This document shows positions 1-12,796 of a stretch of 64,000 nt of DNA, piece after piece. The translations under genes and the position numbers were made by a program. The stretch comes from Cladosporium sp. IMV 00045 (Eukaryota > Ascomycota > Dothideomycetes > Cladosporiales > Cladosporiaceae), in NCBI GenBank assembly GCA_001931905.2, contig MSJI02000907.1, forward strand, positions 1 to 64,000, given 5' to 3'. The first letter of the stretch is position 1. The number at the start of each line of letters is the position of its first letter. Below the pieces are notes generated by a model. It searched no databases and was not told where the DNA came from. It worked only from the letters and a program-made list of their open reading frames with translations.

Positions 1-173
1 CGACGCCGGCCATGGATTAATTCACTTACACATCTCAGCTTTTTTCCCTTTCCCGTCATTGGCCGCCGATCGCCTGCATTCTCCTAACATTCCTACATAT
101 CTCACTTTCTTCCAATACGTGCATGATCGCATAGAGCATCTTCTGCCAAATACGGCCTTACATACACCCAGCC

Positions 174-2672
174 ATGGCCTCTCTCCGTGCTACCAGAAGC
201 CTGCAGAGGCTCGCCAGATTCGCTCCTCTCTCACGACCTCAGTCCTCCATCGCCGCGCAAAGATGTCTCCGAACACCCTCAACCCTCCAACATAGCCCTC
301 GATACCTTTCCACGACCCGCGCATTGTACCAGGCAGAAGAAGTTCATGCCTTCCCTAGCCTGCTCGAGAACGCGTCTCCCAATCTCCTGAACAATTCCGC
401 TGTCCCGGCTGCTCCTCAAACCCTCACCGAGAAAATCGTCCAGCGCTACAGTCTGGGTCTCGCAGAGGGAAAGGTCGTCAGGTCTGGCGACTATGTCACT
501 CTCTCACCCCACCACTGCATGACCCACGACAACTCATGGCCCGTTGCGACCAAGTTCATGTCCATTGGCGCCGAGAACATCCACAACCCCAAGCAAATCG
601 TCATGACTCTGGACCACGATGTGCAAAATAAGACCGAGAAAAACTTGAAGAAGTACGCCCAGATTGAGGGCTTTGCGGAGAAGCAAGGCGTCGACTTTTA
701 CCCTGCGGGCCGGGGTATTGGACATCAGATCATGGTTGAGGAGGGATACGCATGGCCGGGAACGCTTGCCGTCGCGAGTGACAGTCACACCAACATGTAC
801 GGTGGTGTTGGATGCTTGGGTACTCCTGTTGTGCGCACGGATGCTGCCAGTATCTGGGCTACTGGCAGGACCTGGTGGCAGATCCCGCCTATCGCGAAGG
901 TCACTTTCACTGGTGTCTTGCCTGAGGGAGTGACTGGCAAGGATGTCATTGTTGCACTTTGCGGTCTCTTCAACAACGACGAGGTCCTCAACCACGCCAT
1001 TGAGTTTACTGGAACTGAAGATACCATGAAGACTCTCCCCGTTGATGATCGTCTCGCCATTGCCAACATGACCACTGAATGGGGCGCTCTCAGCGGTCTT
1101 TTCCCTATCGACGACGTTCTCAAGGGCTGGTTGCGATCCAAGGCTACCGAGGCATCTCTCTACGGCAAGTCTACTTCCGAGACTGCCAGCCCTACCAACA
1201 CTCGCTTCACCCACGAACGCCTCGATGAGCTCCTTGGGAACCCCCTCTCCGCTGACAAGAACGCTTCTTACGCCAAGGAATTGTACCTCGACCTGTCCAC
1301 TCTGACTCCTTACGTCTCTGGCCCCAACAGCGTCAAGGTCGCCACTCCTCTCAATGAGCTCGAGGAACAGAATATCCCTGTCAACAAGGCCTACCTCGTA
1401 TCTTGCACCAACAGCAGAAGGAGCGACATTGCAGCTGCCGCAAAGGTCTTCAAGGATGCCGCCAAGGAGAACGGCGGCAAGATCCCCAAGATCGCCTCCG
1501 GTGTGAACTTCTACATCGCAGCCGCCTCTCTCCCCGAGCAGCAGGCTGCTATGGAGCAGGGTGACTGGCAAGCCTTGATCGAGGCTGGTGCCCAGGAGCT
1601 TCCTTCTGGATGCGGTCCTTGCATCGGTCTCGGTACTGGTCTTCTCGAGCCTGGTGAGGTCGGTATCTCCGCCTCCAACCGTAACTTTAAGGGCCGCATG
1701 GGCAGCACCGACGCTAAGGCCTATCTCTCTTCCCCTGAGGTCGTCGCCGCTAGTGCTCTCAAGGGTAAGATCGCTGGTCCAGGCAAGTACCAGAAGCCCG
1801 AGGGCTGGGAGGGTGTCATGCGTGGTGAGGGAGGCTACACCAGCTTCTCCATCGAGGACGCTCTGGACAAGCTCATCAAGGATGCTGAAGCGGCCATCGT
1901 CGAGGGCGAGCAGAACCTTGCTGGCGAGCCCACCACCGAGAGTGCCGCACCCGCCGAGGAGAAGGCGGAGGGCGGTCTTACCGAGATCCTCCCTGGCTTC
2001 CCCGAAAAGGTCACCGGTGAGATCGTCTGGTGCAACGCCGACAACGTCAACACGGACGCCATCTACCCCGGCAAGTACACCTACGACGACGCCTTCTCCT
2101 CCGACCCAGCCAAGATGGCCTCAGTGACCATGGAGAACTACGACACCGATTTCGCCAAGATCGCAAAGCCGGGTGACATCCTTGTTTCCGGATTCAACTT
2201 CGGCTGTGGCAGCTCGCGCGAGCAGGCCGCCACCGCCATCCTTGCCAAGGGCATCCCTCTCGTTGTGTCCGGCTCCTTCGGCAACATTTTCTCGCGCAAC
2301 AGCATCAACAACGCCCTCATGGGCGTCGAAGTTCCCAAGCTGATCGAACGTCTGCGCGCCTCCTTCTCTCCCGAGAACAACACCTCCTCCGCCACTGGCC
2401 AGGCCGGCAAGGCCCCCATCACCGAGCCAAGCCAGAACAGCCAATCCCTCGACTCCCCTCCGCCCGCGCCTCAGGCCAAGCCGAAGAACAACCTCACCGT
2501 TCGCACGGGTTGGACTTTCACTTGGGACGTGCGTCGCAGCCAGGTTATTATCAAGGAGGGCGAGAGCGGCGAGGAGTGGAAGCAGAGTGTCGGCGAGTTG
2601 CCCCCGAACGTGCAGGATATCATTGCGCAGGGCGGTCTGGAGAAGTGGGTTGGTAAGGAGCTTGCTGCGTAA
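174..2672 (+). CDS. LYS4: Homoaconitase, mitochondrial
   Basis: This is homoaconitate hydratase of the fungal alpha-aminoadipate lysine pathway, which interconverts homocitrate and homoisocitrate through homoaconitate in the mitochondrial matrix. The single exon encodes 832 residues, a normal length for the family. The first ~60 residues are rich in Arg, Ser and Leu without acidic residues, as in a cleaved matrix-targeting presequence. The three cysteines that ligate the 4Fe-4S cluster are visible: Cys411 in SCTNSRRSD and Cys480/Cys483 in SGCGPCIG. The C-terminal swivel domain carries [10 protein letters not shown] and the late motif [11 protein letters not shown] typical of homoaconitase rather than TCA-cycle aconitase. 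The start ATG sits in CAGCCATGG, a good fungal context. Assignment to homoaconitase over aconitase rests on overall recalled family pattern and is quite firm. Confidence 0.95.
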   Translation: MASLRATRSLQRLARFAPLSRPQSSIAAQRCLRTPSTLQHSPRYLSTTRALYQAEEVHAFPSLLENASPNLLNNSAVPAAPQTLTEKIVQRYSLGLAEGKVVRSGDYVTLSPHHCMTHDNSWPVATKFMSIGAENIHNPKQIVMTLDHDVQNKTEKNLKKYAQIEGFAEKQGVDFYPAGRGIGHQIMVEEGYAWPGTLAVASDSHTNMYGGVGCLGTPVVRTDAASIWATGRTWWQIPPIAKVTFTGVLPEGVTGKDVIVALCGLFNNDEVLNHAIEFTGTEDTMKTLPVDDRLAIANMTTEWGALSGLFPIDDVLKGWLRSKATEASLYGKSTSETASPTNTRFTHERLDELLGNPLSADKNASYAKELYLDLSTLTPYVSGPNSVKVATPLNELEEQNIPVNKAYLVSCTNSRRSDIAAAAKVFKDAAKENGGKIPKIASGVNFYIAAASLPEQQAAMEQGDWQALIEAGAQELPSGCGPCIGLGTGLLEPGEVGISASNRNFKGRMGSTDAKAYLSSPEVVAASALKGKIAGPGKYQKPEGWEGVMRGEGGYTSFSIEDALDKLIKDAEAAIVEGEQNLAGEPTTESAAPAEEKAEGGLTEILPGFPEKVTGEIVWCNADNVNTDAIYPGKYTYDDAFSSDPAKMASVTMENYDTDFAKIAKPGDILVSGFNFGCGSSREQAATAILAKGIPLVVSGSFGNIFSRNSINNALMGVEVPKLIERLRASFSPENNTSSATGQAGKAPITEPSQNSQSLDSPPPAPQAKPKNNLTVRTGWTFTWDVRRSQVIIKEGESGEEWKQSVGELPPNVQDIIAQGGLEKWVGKELAA

Positions 2673-3344
2673 GCGAAGCGTGGGCAAGTGTGAGGAGTCT
2701 TGGTCAGCTCAGGCTTAATATCAGCTCCCGTTCGACGTCGCCTCATTCAGCATTCGCAAGACGGGCCTTCGACAACGTGTCTGTTTTGCGCATGATACCC
2801 AAACACGAAACTCTCTAGCCAGCCCATCGCTCTTGAAGGAAGCGTGAAACCAATCATCCTAGAGCTTGAGAGCTACCTGGTGATCGGCAAGACACGACAG
2901 TGCTTCGAGAGGCATGGGAATCAAAAACAATTCTTCCCTGGGGCGTTTTTTGGCTCATCAAAAACCTCAAATCATGCATATAGTTTACGCCCATGACACT
3001 GGGAGATCTCATGCAGGTGGAGGGGCGGAGGGACAATGTGCTTCATGTAAATATATTCGACTTTGCATTTCTTGTATCCATGACAAGATAGAGCGAGATA
3101 GACCTTGATTAGAAGGGAAAGAAGTTCTACAATACACCAAACACTACCATACCAGACATGGCAGATACGCACGACCTGGCTTGCAACGCACTCTTTCTCA
3201 GTCTTATCCTTTACATTCATTGTGCTCATTGTACTTCTTTGGTCAAGCACATCACCCTCCCTCCCACCACCTCCCCTCCCCACCTCACCCTACGTCCAAA
3301 CCGCCCACAGTGGGTTGGTGCCCATAAAGTCTCCGTACGCTAGC
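2673..3344. other. Intergenic, convergent 3' regions
   Basis: These bases lie between the stop codons of homoaconitase (plus strand) and the next gene (minus strand), so they should hold the two 3' untranslated regions. The ORFs here are short and lack family signals or codon structure. No RNA gene or repeat was seen. Confidence 0.5.
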
Positions 3345-4808
3345 TCAAGAGCCTCTCATTCCTCTCGAAATAAGGCTCGCCCTGAACCTGTCCCGCCACG
3401 CCTCCCAGCCATCATCGCCCCCCATCGCCTCCACCTGCTCCGCCCTTGCAATCTCCAACCTCCGCCTATTTCGGAAGTCCAACAACATCGAACTCACCTG
3501 GTATTCTTCCAGGGCGCCGTTGAATCTTGAACTACCGTCTGCGGCGTTCAGCCTCTGAACAGCGCGATCGTATCGATTCCGAGCGGCCTTGTTCTTTGCC
3601 CAGCCGCGCCGCCGCGCGCGGTCGGAGTTCCAGGTCTGCCAGGTGCTGATGGACGGGATGGTGCGGTGCCGTAGTAGGGTGTGTTCTTTTCGGTAGCGGT
3701 AGAGGCGGACAGGGCGAGTGCGTTGGTTTGGGGTGACGTCGTGGTGGTGGTGGTGGTGGTGGTGGTGTTGGGTCTGGGTTGAACTGCTTTGCTGCGATGA
3801 TAAGGAGGAAGATTGGTGTCCGCTCCCAGTGATTATGGATAAGGTGTTCGTCTCGTCCTTGCGCTCTCTTGAGTTTTCTCCATCCTCTTTCTTTATCGTG
3901 ACATGCAAACCATCTCCCTTATCGCCAGCTCCACGCTGCAAACCCTGCCTCCACCGAACCCTCACGACGCGATAATCCAACCTCTCCAAACCCCTGTAAA
4001 ACGCATTTTCGTGCCCTCCTAAATTCGTCGGCCCGGACCAAGTCCACTCCTCACGCGGCCTCACACACTGGAATCTCTCCCCGTCCCCCATCAAACCCTC
4101 CAGCTCCGCCAGAATCGGTCTCAACTGTCCCATCTTCCTCTCCAACGTCTCCAACTCCAACCTCACCTCCTTCACATGCCGCACCTTCCGCGAACGCAAC
4201 AACTCCCTCACCCACTCCACCTTGAGCACCAGCGGATCATCACTCTCCCAAAACCACCAATCGCTATGCCGAACCGTGACGGTGAACGTTTCCAACCCGC
4301 TGAACAGAACTTCCACACTGTCCAGCAAGGCCGATTTGGAGCAGAGCTTCCCTTCCAGCCAGTACATCTGCGCGAAGATCTGGACGTGCTTGAGGGCCGC
4401 TTGCTGCGTGGGCGTGAGGCCTTGGTTCAAGCGGTGGAGGCGTGCGATGGCGCTCTGCCGTTGCCAAGGGGGCCGGCGGCTCTCGTCGTACCAGAAGGTG
4501 TGCACGGTTTGTTCCATGGGCCAGTGGTTCGCTTCGAGCCAGATGCGGCGGCAAGTCAGGAGGAGGGAGGTGCTGAGGAGGAGTTTGGCGCGGTGGCCGG
4601 GTCGGTAGCAGAAGTCATTTCCCGGGTAGGGGTTGCTGAGGTCTTCGTAGGGAGTCAGGGCGATGGAGAAGATGTGGTTGCGGATTTCCGGGGGGAGGAC
4701 GCTGAAGAGGGGAGAGGCGGTTTGCGGGTTGCATTGGGAGAGATTGTCGGGTGTGGGTTTGGTGGCTATTGTGAGGATGTTGGTATTGTGGTTTCTATTC
4801 TTGGGCAT
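3345..4808 (-). CDS. F-box-like / DUF7730-like hypothetical protein
   Basis: Single-exon protein of 487 residues, starting at the ATG at 4808; the frame extends further upstream but without another ATG. Near residues 33-60 it has the pattern PLFSVLPPEIRNHIFSIAL, characteristic of the F-box-like helical motif found in large fungus-specific families (DUF7730/2EXR type). This is followed by LTCRRIWLEA, the usual second helix, and an aromatic-rich stretch. The middle is Arg/Glu rich. Near residues 345-355 there is a run of nine histidines encoded by a GTG-type repeat on the plus strand. The C-terminus is very basic. F-box-like members often recruit substrates to SCF ubiquitin ligases, but for this subfamily the function is unproven and is only inferred from fold similarity. 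Confidence 0.7.
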   Translation of the reverse strand: MPKNRNHNTNILTIATKPTPDNLSQCNPQTASPLFSVLPPEIRNHIFSIALTPYEDLSNPYPGNDFCYRPGHRAKLLLSTSLLLTCRRIWLEANHWPMEQTVHTFWYDESRRPPWQRQSAIARLHRLNQGLTPTQQAALKHVQIFAQMYWLEGKLCSKSALLDSVEVLFSGLETFTVTVRHSDWWFWESDDPLVLKVEWVRELLRSRKVRHVKEVRLELETLERKMGQLRPILAELEGLMGDGERFQCVRPREEWTWSGPTNLGGHENAFYRGLERLDYRVVRVRWRQGLQRGAGDKGDGLHVTIKKEDGENSRERKDETNTLSIITGSGHQSSSLSSQQSSSTQTQHHHHHHHHHDVTPNQRTRPVRLYRYRKEHTLLRHRTIPSISTWQTWNSDRARRRGWAKNKAARNRYDRAVQRLNAADGSSRFNGALEEYQVSSMLLDFRNRRRLEIARAEQVEAMGGDDGWEAWRDRFRASLISRGMRGS

Positions 4809-5739
4809 CTTGGTCCTGTGATATCCAAGCCTGCGCCTTCGGGAGTCGTGATATTGAAGTGGTGGATGTTGAAGCTGTGGGCGACGATAAATTTGATCCA
4901 ATGAGCACAATGATAAGTCACTGGGAATTTAGCTAGTAATATATGAAAAAGCTTCAAGTATTTATGTGATACGCAGTCAGTGTCGCCTGTATACTATAAG
5001 GCAACACACCACTTAGCGGGGAACAAGCAGGCATCCCACACGCCATGACGCCTGTGCAACAAACCAGCCGCTCGTTCCCCTGGACGGTTTGCAGCTACAA
5101 GGGTGCGCAGGTCGTGCGACCTCGGAAGACTTGTCGTTCCAATCGGAAGACAAAGTCCAAAGTAAGTGGCATTGGCGAAACGAGCAAAGACGCGACCTAT
5201 CAATTGATATTCACAAACCGGTGGAAGGCAGAAGCTCGAGCTCCTGACCGGATGCGGAAAGTGGGTGGGTCCGTCCGGGTTTTGGCACGTCGTCTGCCTA
5301 GGTACGCTATACTGATTACTTACTTGCAATTCGACTTGGATGTCTCATGTAATAATGATAAGGAACGCTGAGATATGAGAGATCATGGTATGGGAAGAGT
5401 GAGACAGTATTTAGACGTCGAGAACATTTTCCATTTAAAACTCATCGTAAAATCATCAAAGCCAAAAAAAAAAAACATAAACAAAAACCCCGTCCATGCT
5501 CGTGAACGGCCAAATAACCAAAAGCAAAAAACGGGGCTCCTCCAAAAATTCCTTTTTTGTTTTCCAAAAGCCGCCCCGATCGTACACGCTCATTTGTTCT
5601 TCTCGGGAGGAGCCCAACGAGGGTATTTTCGCAGAAAGAGAGACCAAAACAGCAAGAAGGTATGCACAAAAATCCATCAAACAAAAATTCAAATACGAAT
5701 CAAAGCCCTCAAAGAGGACCCGGGGGTCTCACGATGCCC
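4809..5739. other. Intergenic region
   Basis: Holds the presumed promoter of the F-box-like gene on the left and the 3' region of glutamate synthase on the right. An A-rich stretch lies at about 5460-5490. The ORFs here are short and not protein-like. Confidence 0.4.
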
Positions 5740-8700
5740 TTAAGCGGCAGCAGTGATGAGCTCAGCCGGCGCGCCGTTGGCCTTGTTGAGCAGCTCGTAC
5801 GGCGGACGCTTGACGATACCACCAGTAACAGGCAGCTGAGTGCCCATGCCAGTGAGGTAAGAGTCGACCTCGCGAGCGCACATGCGGCCCTCGTTAATAC
5901 CCCAGACGATGAGGGACTGGCCGCGGCGGCAGTCGCCGGCGGCGAAGACGCCGTCGACATTGGTGTTGTACTTGCCGGGCGGGGTCTTGACGTTCTTGCG
6001 CGCGTCGCGCTCGATCATGCCCTCCATGACTTGCTCCTCGGGGCCGAGGAAGCCCATGGAGAGCAGGACGAGGTCGGCCTCGAAGACCTCCTCGCTGCCC
6101 TCGACTTGCTTCATGTCCCAGCCGCCGCTGGCGGATTTGGTCCACTCGACGCGCACGGTCTTGATGCCCGTGACGTTGCCGGCGCCGTCGTCGAGGAACT
6201 CCTTGGACATGATGCAGTACTCGCGCGGGTCCTTGCCCATGTGCGTCTTGACCTCGGTGTGGCCGTAGTCGACGCGGTAGATGCGAGGCCACTGCGGCCA
6301 GGGGTTGTCGTTGGCGCGCTGGGCGGGCGGCTGCGGGAGGAGCTCGAAGTTGACGACCTGCTTGGCGCCGTGGCGGACGGAAGTACCAATGCAGTCGTTA
6401 CCAGTGTCACCACCACCAATGACAACGACGTTCTTGCCCTTGGCGGAGATGTATGCCTCGTCGGCCAGCTGAGAGTCGAGCAGAGACTTGGTGTTCTTGT
6501 GCAGGAACTGCATGGCGAAGTGAATGCCGTTGAGGTTGCGGCCAGGGATGGGCAGGTCGCGAGGGACGGTGGCACCGGTGGCAACGATGACAGAGTCAAA
6601 CTCCTTTCTGAGGGATTGGAGAGTGACATCGCCCTCGCCGACGTGGCAGCCAGTAACGTACTTGACGCCCTCGGCAGCCATGAAGTCGACACGACGCTGG
6701 ACAACGTTCTTGTCGAGCTTCATGTTGGGGATGCCGTACATGAGCAGACCACCAATGCGGTCGGCACGCTCGTACACGGTGACCTCGTGGCCAGCCTTGT
6801 TGAGCTGGTCAGCGGCAGCGAGACCAGCAGGACCGGAGCCGATGATGGCAACGGTCTTGCCAGAACGCCACTTGGGCGGCGTAGGGACCATCCAGCCCAT
6901 CTCGAAACCACGGTCGATGATGGCGCACTCGATGGACTTGATACCGACGGGGTCTTCGTTGATACCGAGAACGCAAGCACCCTCGCAAGGAGCCGGGCAG
7001 ACACGACCAGTGAACTCGGGGAAGTTGTTGGTCATGAGGAGACGATTAAGAGCATCCTGCCACTGGTTTTGGAAGACCTGAAAATAGAATTGTCAGTGAG
7101 AAAGTTCAACTTCCCTGATATGATGGCAAAACTTACGAGCTCGTTCCACTTGGGGATGATGTTGGAAATCGGGCAACCAGTGTCAGACTGACAGAACGGA
7201 ACACCGCAGTCCATGCAGCGAGCGGACTGGTACTTGAGCTCGTCCTCGTTGAGGCGGGAGGAAAGCTCAGCCCAGTCACGAGTCCTGGTCTTCGCACCCC
7301 TGTACTTCTCAGCGCGCCTCTGGTACTTCATGAAACCCTTGGTCTTGTCGAGGACGAGAGCGGAGCGCTTCTTCTCGGCAGCGCCATCTTGGATGCTCTC
7401 CTCGATGTCGGCAAGATCAGCCTTCTTCTCATCGTGCTTGTGCTCCTTCTTGGGCTCCTGGCGGACAGAGGTGCCGGGAAGGATGGGCAGCGGGTAGGCG
7501 GCCTTCTTGGCCTCAGCAGCCTTCCTGGCCTCCTCCTCGATGACGCGCTTGTAGTCAGTAGGCAGAACCTTGATGAAGCGCGGCAGAGCGCGGTTGAAGT
7601 CGAGGAGGATGCGAGCAGCGAGCTCGGAGCCAGTGTAGTGGTGGTGGTCCTCGATGAGACCACGCACGAAGGCGATCTCATGCGGGTCCTCAACGCGGCA
7701 AAGCTCAACCATCTCGCGGTTGACCTTGCCCTCGAAGTCCTGGTGGATGTCCAGAATGTAGGCAATGCCGCCAGACATACCAGCAGCGAAGTTGCGGCCA
7801 GTGGAGCCAAGACAGAGGACGCGACCTCCAGTCATGTACTCGCAACCATGGTCACCCATACCTTCAACGACGGCGGTGACACCAGAGTTACGGACGGCGA
7901 AACGCTCAGCGGCGACACCGCGGAAGAAGCAAGTACCAGAGGTGGCACCGTACAAGCAGACGTTGCCAACGATCATGTTCTCCTCCGCCTTGAAGACGGA
8001 AGAGCGCGGCGGGTAGACGATAAGACGACCACCAGAGAGACCCTTTCCGACGTAATCGTTGCAGTCACCCTCAAGCTCAAGGGTAATACCGGGGGCGAGG
8101 TAAGCACCGAAGGATTGACCGGCAGAACCACGGATGTTGGCGTGAATGGTGTCTTGCGGCAGACCCCTCTCGCCGAATCTCTTGCTGACCTGGTAAGAAA
8201 GAGTGGCACCAAGAGCACGGTCAGTGTTGACAACATCGCACTCAATGCGGCAAGGGAGACCCTTCTCGAGAGCGAGCTCGGACTCAGAGATGAGCTTGTT
8301 GTCAAGACGAGTGTGAAGCTTGTGGTCTTGCTTGCGGACGTTGTAGGTAGCAACGCCAGAGCGAAGGGTGTGGGCTGGGGTGAGGATGAGAGAAAGGTCG
8401 ATGTTCTCAGTCTTGGCGTTTCTCAGATCCTCGCGGACCTTGAGAACCTCAGTGTGGCCAACCATCTCATTGATGGTCCTGTAACCAAGCTTGGCCATGA
8501 TCGCGCGCAACTCATTGGCAACGTAGTAGAAGAAGTTGATGACGTGCTCGGGAGTACCCTTGAATTTCTTGCGAAGCTCGGGATCCTGGGTGGCAATGCC
8601 AACGGGGCAAGTATTCAAATGACACTTGCGCATCATAATACACCCCATGGCAATCAGAGGCGTAGTAGCGAACCCCCACTCCTCAGCACCAAGCAAACAA

Positions 8701-9282
8701 GCGATAGCGATATCCCTACCCGTGCGAATCTGGCCATCAGTCTGGACGATAACACGGCCACGCAGGTCGTTCAGAACCAGAGTCTGATGGGTCTCAGCAA
8801 GACCCAACTCCCACGGCAGACCGGCGTACTTGATACCGGTCCAACGGGAAGCACCGGTGCCACCGTCGTGGCCGGAGATGAGGATGTGGTCGGCGCGAGC
8901 TTTGGCGACGCCGGAGGCGACAATGCCGACACCTGTCTCGGAGACGAGCTTGACGGAGACGCGGGAGCGCGGGTTGGAGCACTTCAGGTCGTAGATGAGC
9001 TGCTTGAGGTCCTCGATGGAGTAGATGTCGTGGTGGGGAGGGGGGGAGATCAGACCGACGCCGGGGGTGGAGTGGCGGGTTCTGCCGATCTCCTGGGAGA
9101 CCTTGTGGCCGGGCAGTTCACCGCCCTCACCGGGCTTGGCGCCCTGGGCCATCTTGATTTGAAGCTCGTCGGCGTCGGCCAGGTAGGCGGAGGTGACACC
9201 GAAACGACCGGAGGCGATCTGCTTGATGGCAGAGCGCATCGTGTCGCCGTTCTCCATCGGGTTGCTGCGCTCGGGGTCTTCA

Positions 9283-9313
<31 letters not shown>

Positions 9314-12257
9314 GTCTGTTCATTGCCACGGCGAGGGTAGAGTGAGACTCCATGGAGATGGAACCATAAGACATGGCACCAGTGACGAAGCGACGCACGA
9401 TCTCGGTCCAGGGCTCGACTTGGTCGATAGGGATGGGGTTGGTAGCCTCGAAGTCGAAGTCGAGAAGACCACGGAGAGTGCAGTTCTTGATGGACTCGTA
9501 CTCGGACCTAGAGTAGGCCTCGTAGGACTTGTCGTTCTTGGTTCTGACGGCGTCCTGAATGTTGGCAATGGAGGTCGGGTCGTTGATGTGAGGCTCGCCA
9601 CCGTCACGCCAGTGGTACTCGCCAGTCTCGGCAAGACCGGGGATCTCCCTGATGCCACGGGTAGGGTAGCCCTTCTCGTGGAGGGCGAAAGCGTCCTGGG
9701 CAATCTGCTCGAAAGTCATACCGCGGATACGGGTGGCGGTACCAGTGAAGCAGCGGTCGACAACGCTGTCATCGATACCAAGGGCCTCGAAAATCTGAGC
9801 ACCCTTGTAACTCTGCAGGGTGGAGATACCCATCTTGCTCATGACTTTGAGAATACCTCCATCGACGGAGTGCTTGTAGTTCTCGATGAGCTGCTGCTTG
9901 GAGATCTTCTTGCGGATCAGACCCTCGCGATCGAGCTTAAGAATGCACTCGAAAGCAAGGTACGGGCAAACAGCATCGGCACCGTAGCCGACGAGGACGC
10001 ACATGTGGTGGACCTCGCGAGCCTCGGCGGTCTCGACCACAAGGGCAGCCTGAGAGCGCCATCTGTTGCGGACAAGGTGGTGGTGGACCATACCAGTGCA
10101 AAGCAGAGAAGAAACTGCAACGCGGTCGGGACCGGCCTTGCGGTCAGACAGGATGAGAACCTTGTGGCCTTGCGCAATAGCCTCAGTGGCCGCATCGTTA
10201 ATGCGGTCCAGGGCGTCCATGTAGCCCTGGATGCCCTCAGACTTGGCAAAGGTAATGTCAATAGTTGCGACGGTCCAGTCAGCGTGGACCTGGTTAATGT
10301 TGGTCAAGGCGTTGAACTCCTCGGTGGAGAGGACAGGCGAGGGAAGGTAGAGTCGGTGGCACTGCTCCTTGTTCATCTCGAGCAGGTTGCCCTGAGGACC
10401 GACGTAAGAGCCGAGAGACATGACGACTGCCTCACGAATAGGGTCGATAGGCGGGTTGGTGACCTGCGCGAAGAGCTGGCGGAAGTACTCGAAGAGCAGA
10501 CGCGGCTGCTGAGCCAAACAAGCCAACGGGGCGTCGTTACCCATGGAGCCGAGAGCCTCCTTCGAGTCGGCAGCCATAGGGGCAAGAATAAGAGTGACCT
10601 GCTCGAGGGAGTATCCGAAAGCCTTGAGTCTCGGGTCTTCCTGGACCTTGTCTGCGGTGAGCAGACCCTCGAGGTTAACTCCCTTGGCAGCGAGCTTCTC
10701 GAAGACAGCGGGCATAGTGATCAGCTGCGAGCTGAGCCATGACCTGAAGTCCTGGCGGTTTGCAACCTGGTCCTTCAGCTCGCCGTCGTCGACAATACGA
10801 CCGGCAACAGTGTCGACCAGCAGCATACGTCCGGGCTGCAGACGGCCCTTCTGGACGACAGTGTGAGGCTCGACGGGGATGGTACCGACCTCGGAAGCAC
10901 AGATAATGCGGTCATCGTCGGTGACATAGTATCTGCAGGGTCTCAGACCGTTACGGTCAAGGTTAGCACCGCAGTAGCGGCCATCGGAGAAAGTGAAGAG
11001 CGCAGGGCCATCCCAGGGCTCCATCATGCAAGCAGCCCACTCATAGAAAGCCTGTCTCGCAGGGTCGACGGCGTCATTGCCCTGCCATGCCTCGGGAACC
11101 ATAAGCATGACAGCCTCCGGAAGGGAGAGCACACCGTTGATGATGAGCAGCTCGAGAACGTTGTCGAAAGCGGCGGAGTCGGAGCCACCGTCTTCGATGA
11201 TCGGGTAGAGCATTTCCAGCTCATCGCCGAACAGGCCAGACTTGAGCAGGCCTTCTCTTGCCCGCATCCAGTTCTTGTTGCCTCGAAGCGTGTTGATCTC
11301 TCCGTTGTGTGCTGCCCATCGGAGCGGCTGAGCTCTGTCCCAGGACGGGAAAGTGTTGGTCGAGAAACGTGAGTGCACCAGCGCAAAGTGTGCCTCGTAG
11401 TCGACGTTGACCAGATCGTGGTAGTACTCATAGACCTGGCTGGGAGAAAGCTGGCCCTTGTAAATAATGTTCCTGTTGCTGAGCGAGCAGAGGTAGAACC
11501 AGTTGTGCAGGCCAATCACGTGGGTCGCGCGCTTGCGGAGCACGTAGAGCTGGCGCTCGAAGTATCCGGCGTTGTACTCCTGTGTCCAAGTTTCCTTGGG
11601 CGCCTTGCCAGGGCCGTACACGCTCTTGAGCACGACAAACGGCTGCAGGATGATGGGCTCGCGGGATCTGGCCGCAGGTCCGAGGAGAGTGGTGTCTTTC
11701 GGCACCTCTCGCCAGCCGAGCACTCTCAGGTCCAGCTGGTCTGCGATATCCTCAAAGGTGTCCACAGTGCTCTTGAGGGTCTCCTCCTCGGGCTTGAAAA
11801 AGACGTTTCCGACAGCGTACTCGCCGAGCGGCGGCAGCTCGTAGCCCTGCTCGCGTGCAAAGTTCTTCTGGAAGAACTTGTGCGGGATGGAGGTCATGAC
11901 GCCTGCGCCATCACCGTCTCGTGCATCAGAACCGACGGCACCGCGGTGGGTCATGTTGCAGAGCAAGCTTCGTGCTGTGCCGAGGTCAGTATCGCCATTA
12001 TCGCGAGGAAAACATTACAGGGACATACCATCAATGACAATTTTGTGGCTGACGTTGCCCTTGATGTGGGCGGCAAAACCGACACCACAGGCATCCTTCT
12101 CAAGCTCCGGGTCGTAGAGACCCTGCTTGAGAGGGAGAGCACCGGCCCATGACTTGTTGTCGGGCGTGTTCTGGTACTCGTAGATGTTTGTAGGCTCCTC
12201 TTCGATCTCGTCGATCGTGCGCTCTTCTACATGGTCGTTGAACGCGACTCGACCCAT
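5740..12257 (-). CDS. GLT1: Glutamate synthase [NADH], fused large and small subunits
   Basis: GOGAT converts 2-oxoglutarate plus glutamine to two glutamates, with FMN, FAD and Fe-S centres. Three exons are read: 12257-12029, 11974-7137 and 7077-5740, with introns of 54 and 59 bp. They give 2134 residues, the usual size for the fungal single-chain enzyme. The splice joins are confirmed by continuity through [14 protein letters not shown] and NEL/VFQNQW. Cys57 in KDACGVGF should become the N-terminal nucleophile of the glutamine amidotransferase after propeptide removal. Later come the FMN-barrel region, the 3Fe-4S cysteines in [15 protein letters not shown], the GXXGXXXG beta-helix domain, the small-subunit 4Fe-4S cysteines in [16 protein letters not shown] and the FAD motif [13 protein letters not shown]. 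The start is the first in-frame ATG. Long antisense ORFs opposite this gene are codon-bias shadows. Confidence 0.97.
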
Positions 12258-12780
12258 CCTATCGGCAAGAAGCCGAACCGTCTTTTTTATCGGGGAACTG
12301 CAAGGATTGGGGTGGGAGAAGGCGGCTGGTGGGCTTCTGGTGGGTGGTTCAGTCAACTCCGCGAGTGGCGTGCAGCTGTTACAAGGGATCTGGTTAGTCT
12401 AGGACTCGAAAGATTGGCTAAGATTGATGTTTGATGAATGAGGCGAAATAAACGAGTGCTTATTGGCGTGTGGGAGGCTCAGGTGGAGGTGGTGGTTGTT
12501 TTGATAAGGCAGCTCGGAGAAAGCGCCAAAAGAAAGCAAAAAAGGCTGGATTGGTAGGAGGGAGCGGCGAATGCGGCGATCGAGCAGAGACAGTGCTTGA
12601 GAGAGCTCGCCAAGCTGGGAATAGACGTTTCAAAGGCAGCGGACGGAGAGGACGAAAGTGAATTGCACGGATGTCGATGATGTCGTCGATCTCGGGTGTA
12701 GGGGCAGGTCTGATATTGCCGAGCTGGTGGGAGGGGATGGTATGTCGTTCTATATCGTTGTCTCTCTTGTGCTCGTCGGT

Positions 12781-12796
12781 CGTCGTCGTCGTCGTC
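12781..12796. repeat. CGT trinucleotide microsatellite
   Basis: Five tandem CGT units plus one base, located upstream of GLT1 and not inside a supported coding frame. Confidence 0.8.

Noticed and set aside
534..1571. 345-codon minus-strand frame inside homoaconitase
   Set aside because: Shadow of a strongly codon-biased gene; no domain, no ATG context, fully inside a certain CDS.
7389..10742. Antisense open frame of 1117 codons opposite glutamate synthase (and a 544-codon one at 5557-7191)
   Set aside because: The Val/Asp/Leu/Gly-rich composition is what results from reading a highly biased gene backwards; no domain is present and the sense strand is a clear enzyme.
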